NCBI GenBank assembly: GCA_001661515.1
Contig: LUVW01000018.1
Location: 82,177-146,176 of the forward strand
Direction of reading: 5' to 3'
Length of the DNA stretch: 64,000 bases
Origin: Capniomyces stellatus
Lineage: Eukaryota > Kickxellomycota > Harpellomycetes > Harpellales > Legeriomycetaceae
In this document: positions 1 through 10,308 of the stretch, one piece after another
How positions within the stretch are numbered: the stretch's first letter is position 1
Layout of the letters: the number at the start of each line of letters is the position of its first letter
Notes under the pieces: generated by a model
The model's input: the letters and a program-made list of their open reading frames with translations, nothing else
Told to the model about the DNA's origin: nothing
The model's database searches: none
Made by a program: the position numbers and the translations under genes

Positions 1-87
1 TTTCGAAGCAAAAGAGTAAACAAAAATAAAATAAAGACCAACTAATGAATCAAATATACAGCGCGAATGCGAGTGTGGATATGGCTG

Positions 88-2943
88 TTACTGCCGGGAT
101 CCAACACCTAAATGATCCATTTCGAATGCAGAATAGTCCATCTCATTGTCAGTATCGTTTATATTGCCAAGAAACCGACTTTTAACAGTGTTAGTGCCAT
201 TGCTAGCGTTGGTTGATCTGGAATCAGCTAAAAGGGATGCTGGTGTTGTTAGGAACAAGTAGTCGGCATATGAAGGAAACCAAAAACTTTTACAATTATT
301 GAAGCAACCAGAATCGTAAGGGTTTTGGTTAAATACAGACTGTGAAGAGTGTGACAATTTGTTCATATTGGATTCAATGTCATCATAGACAGAATTGAGA
401 TGTTGACGGTTATTGTTTCTTGATAGACAGGGACATAATTTTGCAAATGGGCCTGGTGCCCTGCGGTATTTTTGGCGAGTGGATACACTGGAGTAGCCTG
501 CAACACCAGAAACGACGGAGCCTAGATTTATGCCAGTAAGATCGCCTGCGTTGTCGTCGCTATCGGACTCGGTTTCCATTTCGCTTCCAGAGTCTATGTT
601 TAGATCAGCAGGGTCAATATCCTCGTCCTCGGATTCTGGGTTGGCAGCATTCTCGTCGTTGTCGTAAATGATATAACTGCTGGATTTGTGGCTTTTGCTG
701 CTGTATTTGGGGATCCTAATGCCAGACTTATTCTCGGCAGTGGTGATGTTTACAGAGATTTGATAGAATTGCGATATGAACAGAACGGTGGTCCAGGACA
801 GATTTAGCAATGACCAGAAAAACACATCTAAAACCCAGGCACCACTTTGGAAGACACCGCAGACATACTGGCCCAGATAACATGGCCTGCCAGGGATTGG
901 CTCGTAGAGGACAAAGGTGCGATCCAAGTAGACTAGGGCCAGGAACAGAGTTGTGTACCCGCTGACCAATAGCAACGTAACAAAGACAAAAAATGTCTTG
1001 TAGTTTGTTAAGCCAACGCAGTTGTTGGTCCATGGGCAATGGTGGTCCAGCTTTGCAACACATCTGTTGCATATCTTGCAGTGCTTTGACCTTAGTGGTC
1101 TAATAATCAGACATGTCCTGCAAAAGTTGGAGTAGTCGTAGATCCGTCTATCCGCCAGCTTTTCAATCGATACAGCTGCATCCTCCATAGATGTGTTGTA
1201 CGGTAGGTACCCAGGGTCAAAAAACACCAGCTTAACATACGACACCAAACACCCAACTATGCTGACAAAAACAAGCAGGTTAAGGCCCCACCGGGAAACT
1301 ACAGTTCGCCCGTTAGTCGATGTTTCTAAAGTGACAGGTAGTATATAAAACATCCAAGTATAAATCGCTACCAAGTAAGAGGACATGAAGACGCTGGAGT
1401 AGAATGGACTAGCGATCACTCGCTCTGAATTCATTGCCTTTATTAAGAAAATAGACGTTGATACAAGCATCGCCAGTATCAGCGCAATAAACATCGGAAG
1501 TCCAATCATCCACGGGTAAACCGACAGTGCCTTTAGCGCCAACGGAATAAATATAAACGGCCATGCGATCACCGCTAAATGAGACCTTAGCTTCCATCTT
1601 AAAATCTTGATTTCTCTCGGCGACCCTTCTGGCAAAGATTTCGCCTTCATTTCGGCTACATTCAGCAGATTGTTGATGTTGAACTCTATAGAAATGTCCC
1701 GTGCACTTTTACCCTTTTGGCCCCCTAGCCCGCTGTCAATCTCTCCGTTTGCCAACGTACTATACTCGCAAATGTCCGGATCTCCCCCCGACTTAACCAG
1801 CTCCTCCAAAACCACCGAGTCTCCACGAACCATGGCATAATGCAGCGCTGTTTTTCCCTGGCAGTCTTGCAGGTTGATACTTGCCCCCAGCCTGATTAAA
1901 ATACTAACAACATCTCCATTTCCTTGATACGCTGCCCACATCAATGGTGTCAAGCCGTGGTTATCCGGTTTGTCCAAAGTCCTCCCCAACGCCGCCCACT
2001 GTGTAGTGGCTACATACAGAACCATCAATGCTGACTGTGAATGAACTGCAACATGCAGTAACGAATATCCCCCGTTATCTATCGCGCTTCCCAACGCACC
2101 ATGCGATAATAGATACCTACTCACTTCAAACTTCTTTTGCCTATTCTCAATACATTTACACAAATTTAAAACTAAGCCATCTAGTACGCTTTCATTCTAT
2201 GCAAATATAACCCACTAGTTAATAAAATAGCACCCTTGCATCAATACAAGAAGTGCGCGTTTGGAACTCCTGGAGGGGTTTCGCACCTAACAACACCGCT
2301 ATGTATATATACGCGTTCTGGATACTTACCTGCAGGCCCAAAATAATGGCGGCGCTCTCATTTCGCCCTTTGCCGCATTCACATCTGCACCATACTTTTC
2401 TACTAAAAGTCTGGCCACTTTTATTCTACCATTTATGCTCGCCCAATGTAGTGCTGTACACCCTTGACCGTCTAATGCCGAAACAGAAACGCCTAGCTCC
2501 TCAATGCACCGCGTGACCTGCTTAGTATCTCCAAACTGCGCTGCTGTCCAGATATCCATTTCTTGCGCCTCTCCCTTTTCATTCTGCCCAGCCGCATTTT
2601 GCTCGTTACTTGGCCTATTTTCGTGTTGATAGTTTTCCAATTGCTGCCGTGTTTTGCCTTGCTCGGTTCCTGATATATAGTTTGCAGAAACTGCGTCTTT
2701 TTGTACTTGCGTTGTTGCCTCATTTGATATACCTACTTTTATGTTTCCATCTTCCAAACCGGTTCTCACACTAGATTTTCCAAAAGCAAGCTCTTCGCCT
2801 GAACCAATGCTATCACCGTCAGTTTCTAAATCTTTTCCATTCTGGATTTCATTATTTGATGATATCAATTTATGGGTCTCCTCAGACCCATTTGCTTCAG
2901 ATGTGGTATTGGTATCGACCCCGTTCTCTCGAGTTTTGCCCAT
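88..2943 (-). CDS. AKR1: Ankyrin-repeat DHHC protein S-palmitoyltransferase (Akr1/HIP14 type)
   Basis: Two exons, 2943..2330 and 2140..88, joined over a 189-bp GTAAGTATC...AATAG intron, give 888 residues. Residues 1-128 are an acidic, Ser/Asn-rich leader. Ankyrin repeats run from about 129 to 330, and the splice falls inside one of them, reading ...[21 protein letters not shown] as the family expects. Hydrophobic segments follow, then a cysteine-rich domain with [13 protein letters not shown] and the catalytic DHHC at about 570-573, then two more membrane segments and a Ser/Asp-rich tail. Family members transfer palmitate from acyl-CoA to cysteines of peripheral membrane proteins, usually at Golgi or endosomes. 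The active site is DHHC, as in animal HIP14, not the DHYC of budding-yeast Akr1. The stop is TAA at 90..88. Confidence 0.92.
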
Positions 2944-4023
2944 TGAATGCCTACTCTCTCGATTGTATTTTAATAATTTTTTCCTCCAACACTTTATTTG
3001 TGCTATTTGTATATTACTTTCTTTTTTTTAATAAAGGCAAAACTAGAAACAAAGATTGAAGCTATTTATTAAATCCGAATTCGCTTGTTTATCTACTCTT
3101 CGCTCCCTTTTACTATGCTTGAATACGTATGTATATACTATATATTATCGCGCTTATTGACAGTCAAGATGGAGCGATAGTTAATTGTTGTTCTCTGTTC
3201 ATTAATATAATTGACGTCTTTTTGCTGGTTCTTGATATTACTTGGTCAACGAAATTACTTGCTCAACGAAATTACTTGCTCGACGAAATTACTTGGCCTT
3301 TTCTCAATAAATAAAAATTGAAATTACTTGGTCCATTTGGCATATTACTACTTCTGATTGATACAATCAAGTGGAATCTTCCGAGCCTGCCAAATCAACA
3401 ACAAAAACAGATGCTTCTTTCTAACCCTATCATGATTCAAAACGCATTTTGTCTGCGTTTTCCCACCAATCTGGGGTTTAAAGCCTTCACTTTTCAGCGC
3501 TCCTTACCGAGTACAATTACACACAAGCAAAAAAATAAAATAAAACAACAGAAAATAAAGAAAAAAAGTCAGCTTTTCAGGTCAACCGACTCTTTCGAAT
3601 TTTAAATGTTTAGATATAACAGACAAAAGGTAAACATCACAAACGCCAAGATTTAGAACCAAACCCAAGCGGATGTTGGGAAACATTAGCTCCATAAAAA
3701 CCATCGAATATACTCGTATCCATATAAACACTAAATGGCTGTTCTTTCAAAAGAACCCAAGAAAAAGCACACGCTTAAAACTAAAGACAAGTATGGATAT
3801 CAACACAGCCAGTAGGAAGTGTCAATGTATACAAGTGATTATATGTGACAGTTAAGCACTTTTGCAAGTGTGTTATAATTACTTTGACCACTTGTTATTT
3901 CAGAAAAAGTTGCATAAAAAGTTTAGCCCAAAAAGGGCGATGCCTGTTGAAAACAAGGGACAGGTAAAAAAAATTCAAAGTCAAAGTCAAAAACTCGCAC
4001 ACTAGTTATCAAAAGAATATTTA
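2944..4023. other. AT-rich intergenic region
   Basis: This lies upstream of the AKR1-like gene and downstream of SDH4, so it should hold the AKR1 promoter. Open frames here (for example 3318-3605) are short, hydrophobic or Lys/Asn-rich and have no recognisable domain. A 17-bp tandem repeat sits at 3237-3298. Confidence 0.7.
3237..3298. repeat. 17-bp tandem repeat, three copies plus a partial
   Basis: Units at 3237-3253, 3254-3270 and 3271-3287 have the consensus ATTACTTGSTCRACGAA and differ at one or two positions. A fourth, truncated unit begins at 3288, and a diverged ATTACTTGGTC recurs at 3323. The repeat is noncoding; it could be a minisatellite or reiterated binding sites. Confidence 0.8.
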
Positions 4024-4818
4024 CTAAGCTTTTTCGTCTTTTTTGGCGTTCCATACTCTATAAGCAAAGGCTGTAAGACCAACATCCTTGGTGTTGATCA
4101 GCCAACATCCGTACAAAGCTGCCAATGTACCCAACTTCAAGGCCCATGAGAAAATAGCATTTAGTGCAGAGTAGCGACGTTTTGGAACATAATCTACAAT
4201 CGATGAGTTAATGCCTAAATACGCATGCAATGGGAAAACGATACCAAACAAAAGGTCATTAACTGGGAGTGGCCCGTAGAATACAGCAACTGAGACAATA
4301 GGCAATAGCGAGATCGAGAGAAGTTTTCCCATGTTTTCTTCAATGACAGCCATTTTGTTTGGTGTCAAAACAGGAACAACTAAGGCAGTTTAGAAGGAAA
4401 AAAAAGATTTTGTTAAATTCGATAAACTGGTAAACAGTAAAAATCCATTTAATGTAGTAATCGAGCAAAGAAAAATAAACAAACAAATTACCATCTGGAT
4501 TTGGCACTGGCTTTCCGATTCTAACGACTCGAGCTACGTAACACAATTGTACAAATCAAATATGGATTTAGTTTCGTTTCTTTTGTTGTCGTATTTAACA
4601 GAATGTGTGCATCTAACTGAATCCATTAGCGTTTCTTTCAATTCGAATTGGAACCTACATGTGTGGATCATTGAAATTCTATCGGATAATGATACTTTGT
4701 TGTGTTTGAATAGCGACATGACTGGTGTGACAGCTCCTGGAGCTGCACGGAGTGCAAATCTAGACGCGAGAGATGGCAGCTGCCTGTTAAACGTTCTGAA
4801 TTGCGACAAGCCCAACAT
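4024..4818 (-). CDS. SDH4: Succinate dehydrogenase membrane anchor subunit (CybS)
   Basis: Three exons, 4818..4659, 4533..4492 (42 bp) and 4379..4024, give 185 residues. The junctions use GTAGGT...GTAG and GTAATT...TTAG and keep frame through IHTSRVVRIGKPVPNPDVV. Residues 1 to about 50 look like a mitochondrial presequence (Arg/Ser/Ala-rich, no acids at the start). The mature part has three hydrophobic helices, including FPLHAYLGINSSIVDYVPKR, where the His and the Asp-Tyr correspond to the haem b ligand and quinone-site residues of CybS. The C-terminus DVGLTAFAYRVW is a family hallmark. It anchors the SdhA/SdhB dimer of complex II in the inner mitochondrial membrane and helps pass electrons to ubiquinone. 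Confidence 0.9.
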
Positions 4819-7800
4819 TGTAAAAGCTAATATATAGTAGATAGCAAAGATCGTTTAGCAGGATTTTTGACACGCAAATTATTTTTGCATTCTTTTATAC
4901 CCGCGACAGGATTACTTTATAAAATGAAAAAGCAACGGTTTGGTGGTTGTTTATGCTGTGTAAAAACAATCTAATTTTCACCATCTTGACTTACTTTATC
5001 GTTTAGTGTTTTTTTCTTCTTTTTGACTGTAACTTTATATAACAAAAGAGCCTAATAATAGTACCAACCGATGTGAAATGCTTAGATAAGTGCTTTGTTC
5101 AAGTCAACCTGTTTTGTTTTGTTTTGTTCTGTTCTGCTTTATTTTTTTTACTTTTTTTCAAAGGTGCTTTATCGAGTCAAAATCCAATTACCTATCAGTT
5201 TAGTGGTCTAGTTTACTTTAATTGACTTGATAAGATGCAACCTAGCAAACAAATAGATAGTGAATCAGGTTTCGCTAAGCAATTTCCAATTACTTTTGGG
5301 ACTACTTTTTTCGTTTTTCAATGCAATTTTAGGGGTTTGTTTTATTCCCAAAAATAAAAAGCGTTTGAAACATTGCCAACCAGAGAAAAATCGCTATCGG
5401 GGGTTTTTTGGCTGTGGAATCGAAACCCACTTGATTTCCAGGCCTATATTTCCTGAAAATTGACGAGCTGTATATTGCACCAATGAAATCACAATCAGAC
5501 TGCCTAGCCTTAACCCAACAACTATGGAAGTGATGCAACAAAGAAATAAATATTTGTTTTTCACAGCTTGGAAACTCGACCCACGAACCGACACCAGTGT
5601 TAGCATTCACACGTACCGAGTTTCTGATTCAACCAGTCAGCTAACCAATCAGACAATCAGTCCAGGTGTGAGCAGTATGATGTCAAAAGGAGTGCTCACT
5701 AGAAATATAAAGTTAATTTATATTGAACCAAAGGGTGTCGCTAACACATAGTAGTTGCACCATTCTTGTAATATTATATATGGTATATGGTATATAGAAT
5801 ATGACATATTGATGAATATTATTTGTACCACAGACTTCTCTGTGTTAGCTTGGACTTGAACAAATTAGGTACTCTCAAAGCAACTATATCTTGAGTATAC
5901 TAGCATCTGTCTCAATATCATGATTCTCGGTTGTTTTTTTTTTTGCTCTTGGGAAACTTTTGTATTTGAATTTCAAGGTATTGTTTGGTCAAATCAAATC
6001 AAATAAGCGTTACAGCATTTAATCAAAATAACTGCCAAGTTGATTTGAAATACTCAAGCCTATACGTTAACCAAGTATCTAAACTCGCCATGCTTTGATA
6101 GCATGCCATTGGTTTTAAGCTTTGGGGTAACCTTCCCATGCTGGTATGTGAAATAGAGCTGTTAAATGAACAGTGCTCTCAGCTTGGGATTAATGTTTAC
6201 TGAACTTTTGGATGCATGTCAAAAAACCATAATGTTAAATAGTTTAAGATAGCCTCGATTATTGATTTGGTGAATGATGATGATGAGTACAATACTCAAG
6301 GTTACGATCTACCTCCTACTCAATTAGACTCGTGGGGTTCTTTTCACACAAAATCTGATCCGTGTTACCGACGCTTATTTAGCATCAACTATTAATCGAC
6401 GAATACCTGCGCTGAAGATATTCAGAGCCAATTAATTTACTATATAAAGCTGAAACAACTGCTATCTACATGCGAAATAAGTACATCAATAATCAACGAC
6501 GTTGCGGTTGAGTGCCAAACTGAATGAGGGCTTTTTTTTGAATTAATAGATACAACCGGTTAAGTATTCAGTAGAGTGCTATTAATTCTATAATGTTAAT
6601 AGCAACGAATCTCAGTCCCGACTAATATGGTTCTTTTAGGGCTAGGATTTAAGTTTTATCACGGTTATATAATCGGGTTATGCCAAAGCTAAAGACAAGA
6701 ACATAATGCGCAAAAATGAGAGGACAGGCCATAAATAGAAAGAAGAAAAATAGAAAGAAGAAAAATGAAAGAAAATAGAAAGAAGAAAGGAAGAAAAAAA
6801 AGAGAAAAAAAGGTAGGCAAATAACATACCAAAAGCCTCGAAACATTAAAGTTATATGGATACATAGTGCAAAGTGTAAATGAACTATAGTGTCAGAATT
6901 GGCCAAGTCAATTCAAGCCACAACATTAAGTAAAACATATAATTTTGTTTAAAAAAAAGTAAATACGGTAGCCTCCTTACAAATTAAACAACAAATATAT
7001 TTGTAAAGTACATAACGTCAGTTCTAGTCCACCGGCTTTGGATAAGCTGAATCAAAAGTATAAAAAAACATAGCATTAGAGCGTATTCTAAAAGTCAAAT
7101 CCCTTTCGCAACAAGAAATAAAAAGAAAATGAAAGAGAAGGAAAGAGAAAAAGAAAAAGAAGGAAAGAGAAAGAGAGAATGTATTCTAATCGATTGATAC
7201 TACCAGATTTGGAAATTGGCACTACTGAAACCAGTTCTCAAGGTTGATAGATAAAGAAAAAGCCAATGGTTTAGCTTGCTGGTTTAACGACGATTTTTAA
7301 ATTAGGAAGCTTGGGATTTTTATATCCCCGTTGAGCCGACTTTATTGAACTAAACATAAGTTAGTGCTTGATTCAAATCGCCCATGATTTATTCAACTGC
7401 TATTAATAGGTAGATTCGGAAGTACAAGGAATTTATAATCAGTTGTAGTATTTATAGCTAGGCGAAATATTATGCCTGTTTTCAACAAATTAGCACAATG
7501 TATTTTTCCCATATGCGATCTTGAAAGGACTGCCTCCTTGACGTGTGCTGAGACTGTTTGGTGGCCAAGACCGGACAAGTCTAAGGCTGCAACATCTCAA
7601 GCCATTCTTGTTACATAATCGACATAGGCTAAAAATATAGATAACGAATGAGCAGACGTGAAAGAGAGGAGTAGTTTTTTTTTCTACATTAAACAAGCCT
7701 TTCTGGTATTAGAAATGCTGAGTGTATAGAGCTATATTCTCGGCTCAACACATTTTCCATTATTGAAGGATGTTGGGTAATAAAATTGGCTGACTTTATA

Positions 7801-8604
7801 ATATGGCCTCAAGTAGCATAGGTTTAAACATCTGTCACAGCAAATCGACCACACACGTTTCATCAACTACACTACGTTTTTTATTTTTCAACCATTACCT
7901 GATTTTGCTATTCTGATTTAATGGTGTAGAAGTGCCGTATACAGTCGACTTGGGTTTGTCATTATGCGTTTATCGGTTGAAGTAATCAGGAATTGTGTGT
8001 TTTATTGGTGTTTTGATTGAATCGTTGTTGGTTGGGCTTGCAATAAAAATACTGAAATAAATGTAACAGATGTTCTAAATTTGGTCTTCGCCGCCAATTT
8101 AGCATGCTAAAAGTAGCTTTGAGATCATATAAACCCAATGACATTCAAGTAAAGTATGTGAAACTCGACAATAATTTATTGCACTGCCTTAAATGGGTTG
8201 GCACATCCTCCCAGCTTGTAGGTTTTGTTTGTTTTATTATTATTATCGAAATTGTAGGTTTTGTTTGATTCAATGATGATTGTATAGTTGGTGGTAAGAA
8301 TGCCAATAGACCCACATCAGCTATATTTGAAACTTTGTACACTTGACTTGTTCACATAGAGTGTAATGAAAGCGCAGAAACAGGAGCTGCTTTTACTACT
8401 TGGTTTTTTTTCTACCTTCTCAAGCCATTCTGCCTTTAAACTGTTTTATTTCGTATCATTATATGTGTATATACATAAAAAAAAGTATAAAAAGGCCAAG
8501 GAATCTGCAAGTTTTTAAAATTCTCATCAAGCACCTTAGTTTAAATCAATTATCCACAGGCTACAGCATAAAGGGAAAAAGCATAACAAGGACTATTAGA
8601 CAGA
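4819..8604. other. 3.8-kb gene-free AT-rich region
   Basis: No open frame here resembles a known protein; the longest are 60-96 codons with low-complexity or Lys/Phe-rich translations. There are A/T and purine tracts (for example GA-rich runs at about 6735-6800 and 7120-7170) and TTTTG pentamers at 5111-5136. No tRNA, rRNA or transposase signature was seen. Its right end holds the DM9-gene promoter. Confidence 0.65.
8486..8495 (+). promoter_or_regulatory. Probable TATA box of the DM9 gene
   Basis: TATAAAAAGG lies 119 bp upstream of the ATG at 8605 in otherwise mixed-AT sequence. It matches the TATAWAWR consensus, and the distance is plausible for a fungal promoter. No other gene on this strand is near. 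Confidence 0.55.
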
Positions 8605-9081
8605 ATGAGTGAACTATTTGAATATGATGAAGACAGACCTTACAGATGGGTATATGCCAGAGATGGACAGATTCCTGCATACGCACTCCAGGGAGGAGCT
8701 GAAGCTGACGGACAGCCATTATTCGTTGCTAGAGCAAACCATGAAGGAGGCGTACACCCAGGAAAAGCCAGCCCACATCTTGGAGGATTCTCAACAGGAT
8801 ATGGAGGTGAAGAAATAAACCTGAGCGAGTATGAAGTTCTTACAGCTGACTCAGGCCGTGTAGTATGGGTTGAACAAAGCGGTGCTGTGAATGCCGATAA
8901 CATCCAACCATTCCAAGCTGGAAATGAGGAAAATGGCGATCCATTATTCATTTCCCAGGTAGAAATAGATGGTGGTGTACATGTAGGAAAGTGCGGCTTC
9001 AACCTTTCCTCAGGAGCATCAATTGGATATGGTGGTGGTGAGAGACAATCTGAACACTACAAGGTTTTGGCATTCCAATAG
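8605..9081 (+). CDS. Protein of two DM9 repeats (DUF3421)
   Basis: A single 158-codon exon starts at ATG 8605, after a TATA box. Residues about 12-82 and 85-157 are two DM9 repeats. Each has a Trp-Val near its start, a G(D/Q)PLF(V/I) strand, an (E/D)GGVHxGK motif and a closing GYGG(E/G)E/R...YEVL or HYKVL. There is no signal peptide or membrane segment, so it should be cytosolic. DM9 proteins are described in insects and molluscs as mannose-binding or infection-responsive proteins; DM9/DUF3421 domains also occur in some fungi. The substrate here is unknown. The gene lacks introns, unlike many neighbours, and is flanked by long gene-free DNA. Confidence 0.85.
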   Translation: MSELFEYDEDRPYRWVYARDGQIPAYALQGGAEADGQPLFVARANHEGGVHPGKASPHLGGFSTGYGGEEINLSEYEVLTADSGRVVWVEQSGAVNADNIQPFQAGNEENGDPLFISQVEIDGGVHVGKCGFNLSSGASIGYGGGERQSEHYKVLAFQ

Positions 9082-10308
9082 ACGTGTATGTACCGTATGG
9101 CACTGGGCGCAATGTAATATGATAGCTTGTTTCATGTATTACTTGTTCTTTTTTCTTTCATTTTTACAATTTCATTACAAAGATACCAGCAAGCTTGTTG
9201 CAAATGTTGTTTACCTTTTATTAATAAATGTGATTAAAAAGAAAGAGAAAAAAAAAAGCGGGTTTGGATCTTATTTACATTGCATTAGGTTGGTATGGTT
9301 AAATATAACGTCTATGAATACCTAAGTTAATACAAAACTGGAGATGCGAAGTTAAAAAGAGCCAGTTGATCAACTCATGGTGGCTTATTCGCTGTTATTA
9401 GTCGTGTTGGGTACTGTCATTCATTAAAGTGTTGTGGCAGTTATATGACAAATTTAATATTTCTATTTAAACCAGTAATTGTCAATAGTGAGATTTTTGT
9501 ATCATTGTTGTTATCCAAGTATGTCGAATCGAAGCCCGGTAAAGCTACCATAAAATAATTTAGTAAACCAAGAACAATTAAGTGAGTGTTACCTGGAAAA
9601 AAAAAATGAAAAAAATAAGAAAAAATTGAAAACAAGGCAAAATAAATAAAAAATGTAAAAAAAAAAAATGTAATTATAAATCTGAGAAACCAAAGCTTCA
9701 AAAGTCAAACAGAAAAACAATCAAGTTTATTCACTTTGTTTACTCGATAAAAAAATAAAAATAAATCAAATATAGCGATTCAAGCACAATAGCAGGATCA
9801 GAGATAGAGACAGAGATAGAGACAAGGACGGAGACAGAGCAATAACTAGGGGCCAAGATCAATTAACACAAAGAAAGAGAATGAAGTCGGTTGATAGCCC
9901 AAAGCCCAAAAAGAATTCGGTTGGATTTCAACCGATAAGGATAAAAGAGGTAAATTGGGAATATTGATATCTGAGAAATTGAATTGAATTGGATTATAAT
10001 TTTTTTAGATGAGTACAGAGCGGGATTCAAAGTTGGCACCAAAAAAGAAAAATAGCAAAATTGTGGATATACAGTAGTAGAAGAGAAAGTAAAACAGAGG
10101 TATAAATGATATGGCATAGGGCGGTGAAAAGTACGAGGAAAGAGGACAGGGGCTAAGCATAGGTTCAGAGAATGTAGAAGAAGGAGGCGGGGGCTTGAGT
10201 TTTAGGTTACAATCATTTAATAATTCGCAAACAAGAAAAAGTGGCCAGATAGGAAGCAGCCTGGAGATCAAGAAAGGGATAAGCATAAAAATAAACAGCG
10301 GCAGTGAA
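9082..10308. other. Intergenic region, 5' flank of the eIF2B-delta gene
   Basis: Composition is A-rich, with poly-A runs at about 9600-9670 and a GAGACAGAGATAGAGAC-type degenerate repeat at about 9800-9840. From 10120 onward the eIF2B-delta frame is open with protein-like content but no ATG, so an undetected upstream coding exon is possible. A candidate is ATG 10009, directly after TTTTTTTAG, but no convincing splice joins it to the main frame. Confidence 0.55.

Noticed and set aside
5828..5843. CACAGA-CTTC-TCTGTG hairpin
   Set aside because: A 6-bp perfect stem is expected by chance in 64 kb, and no T-run or gene end is nearby.
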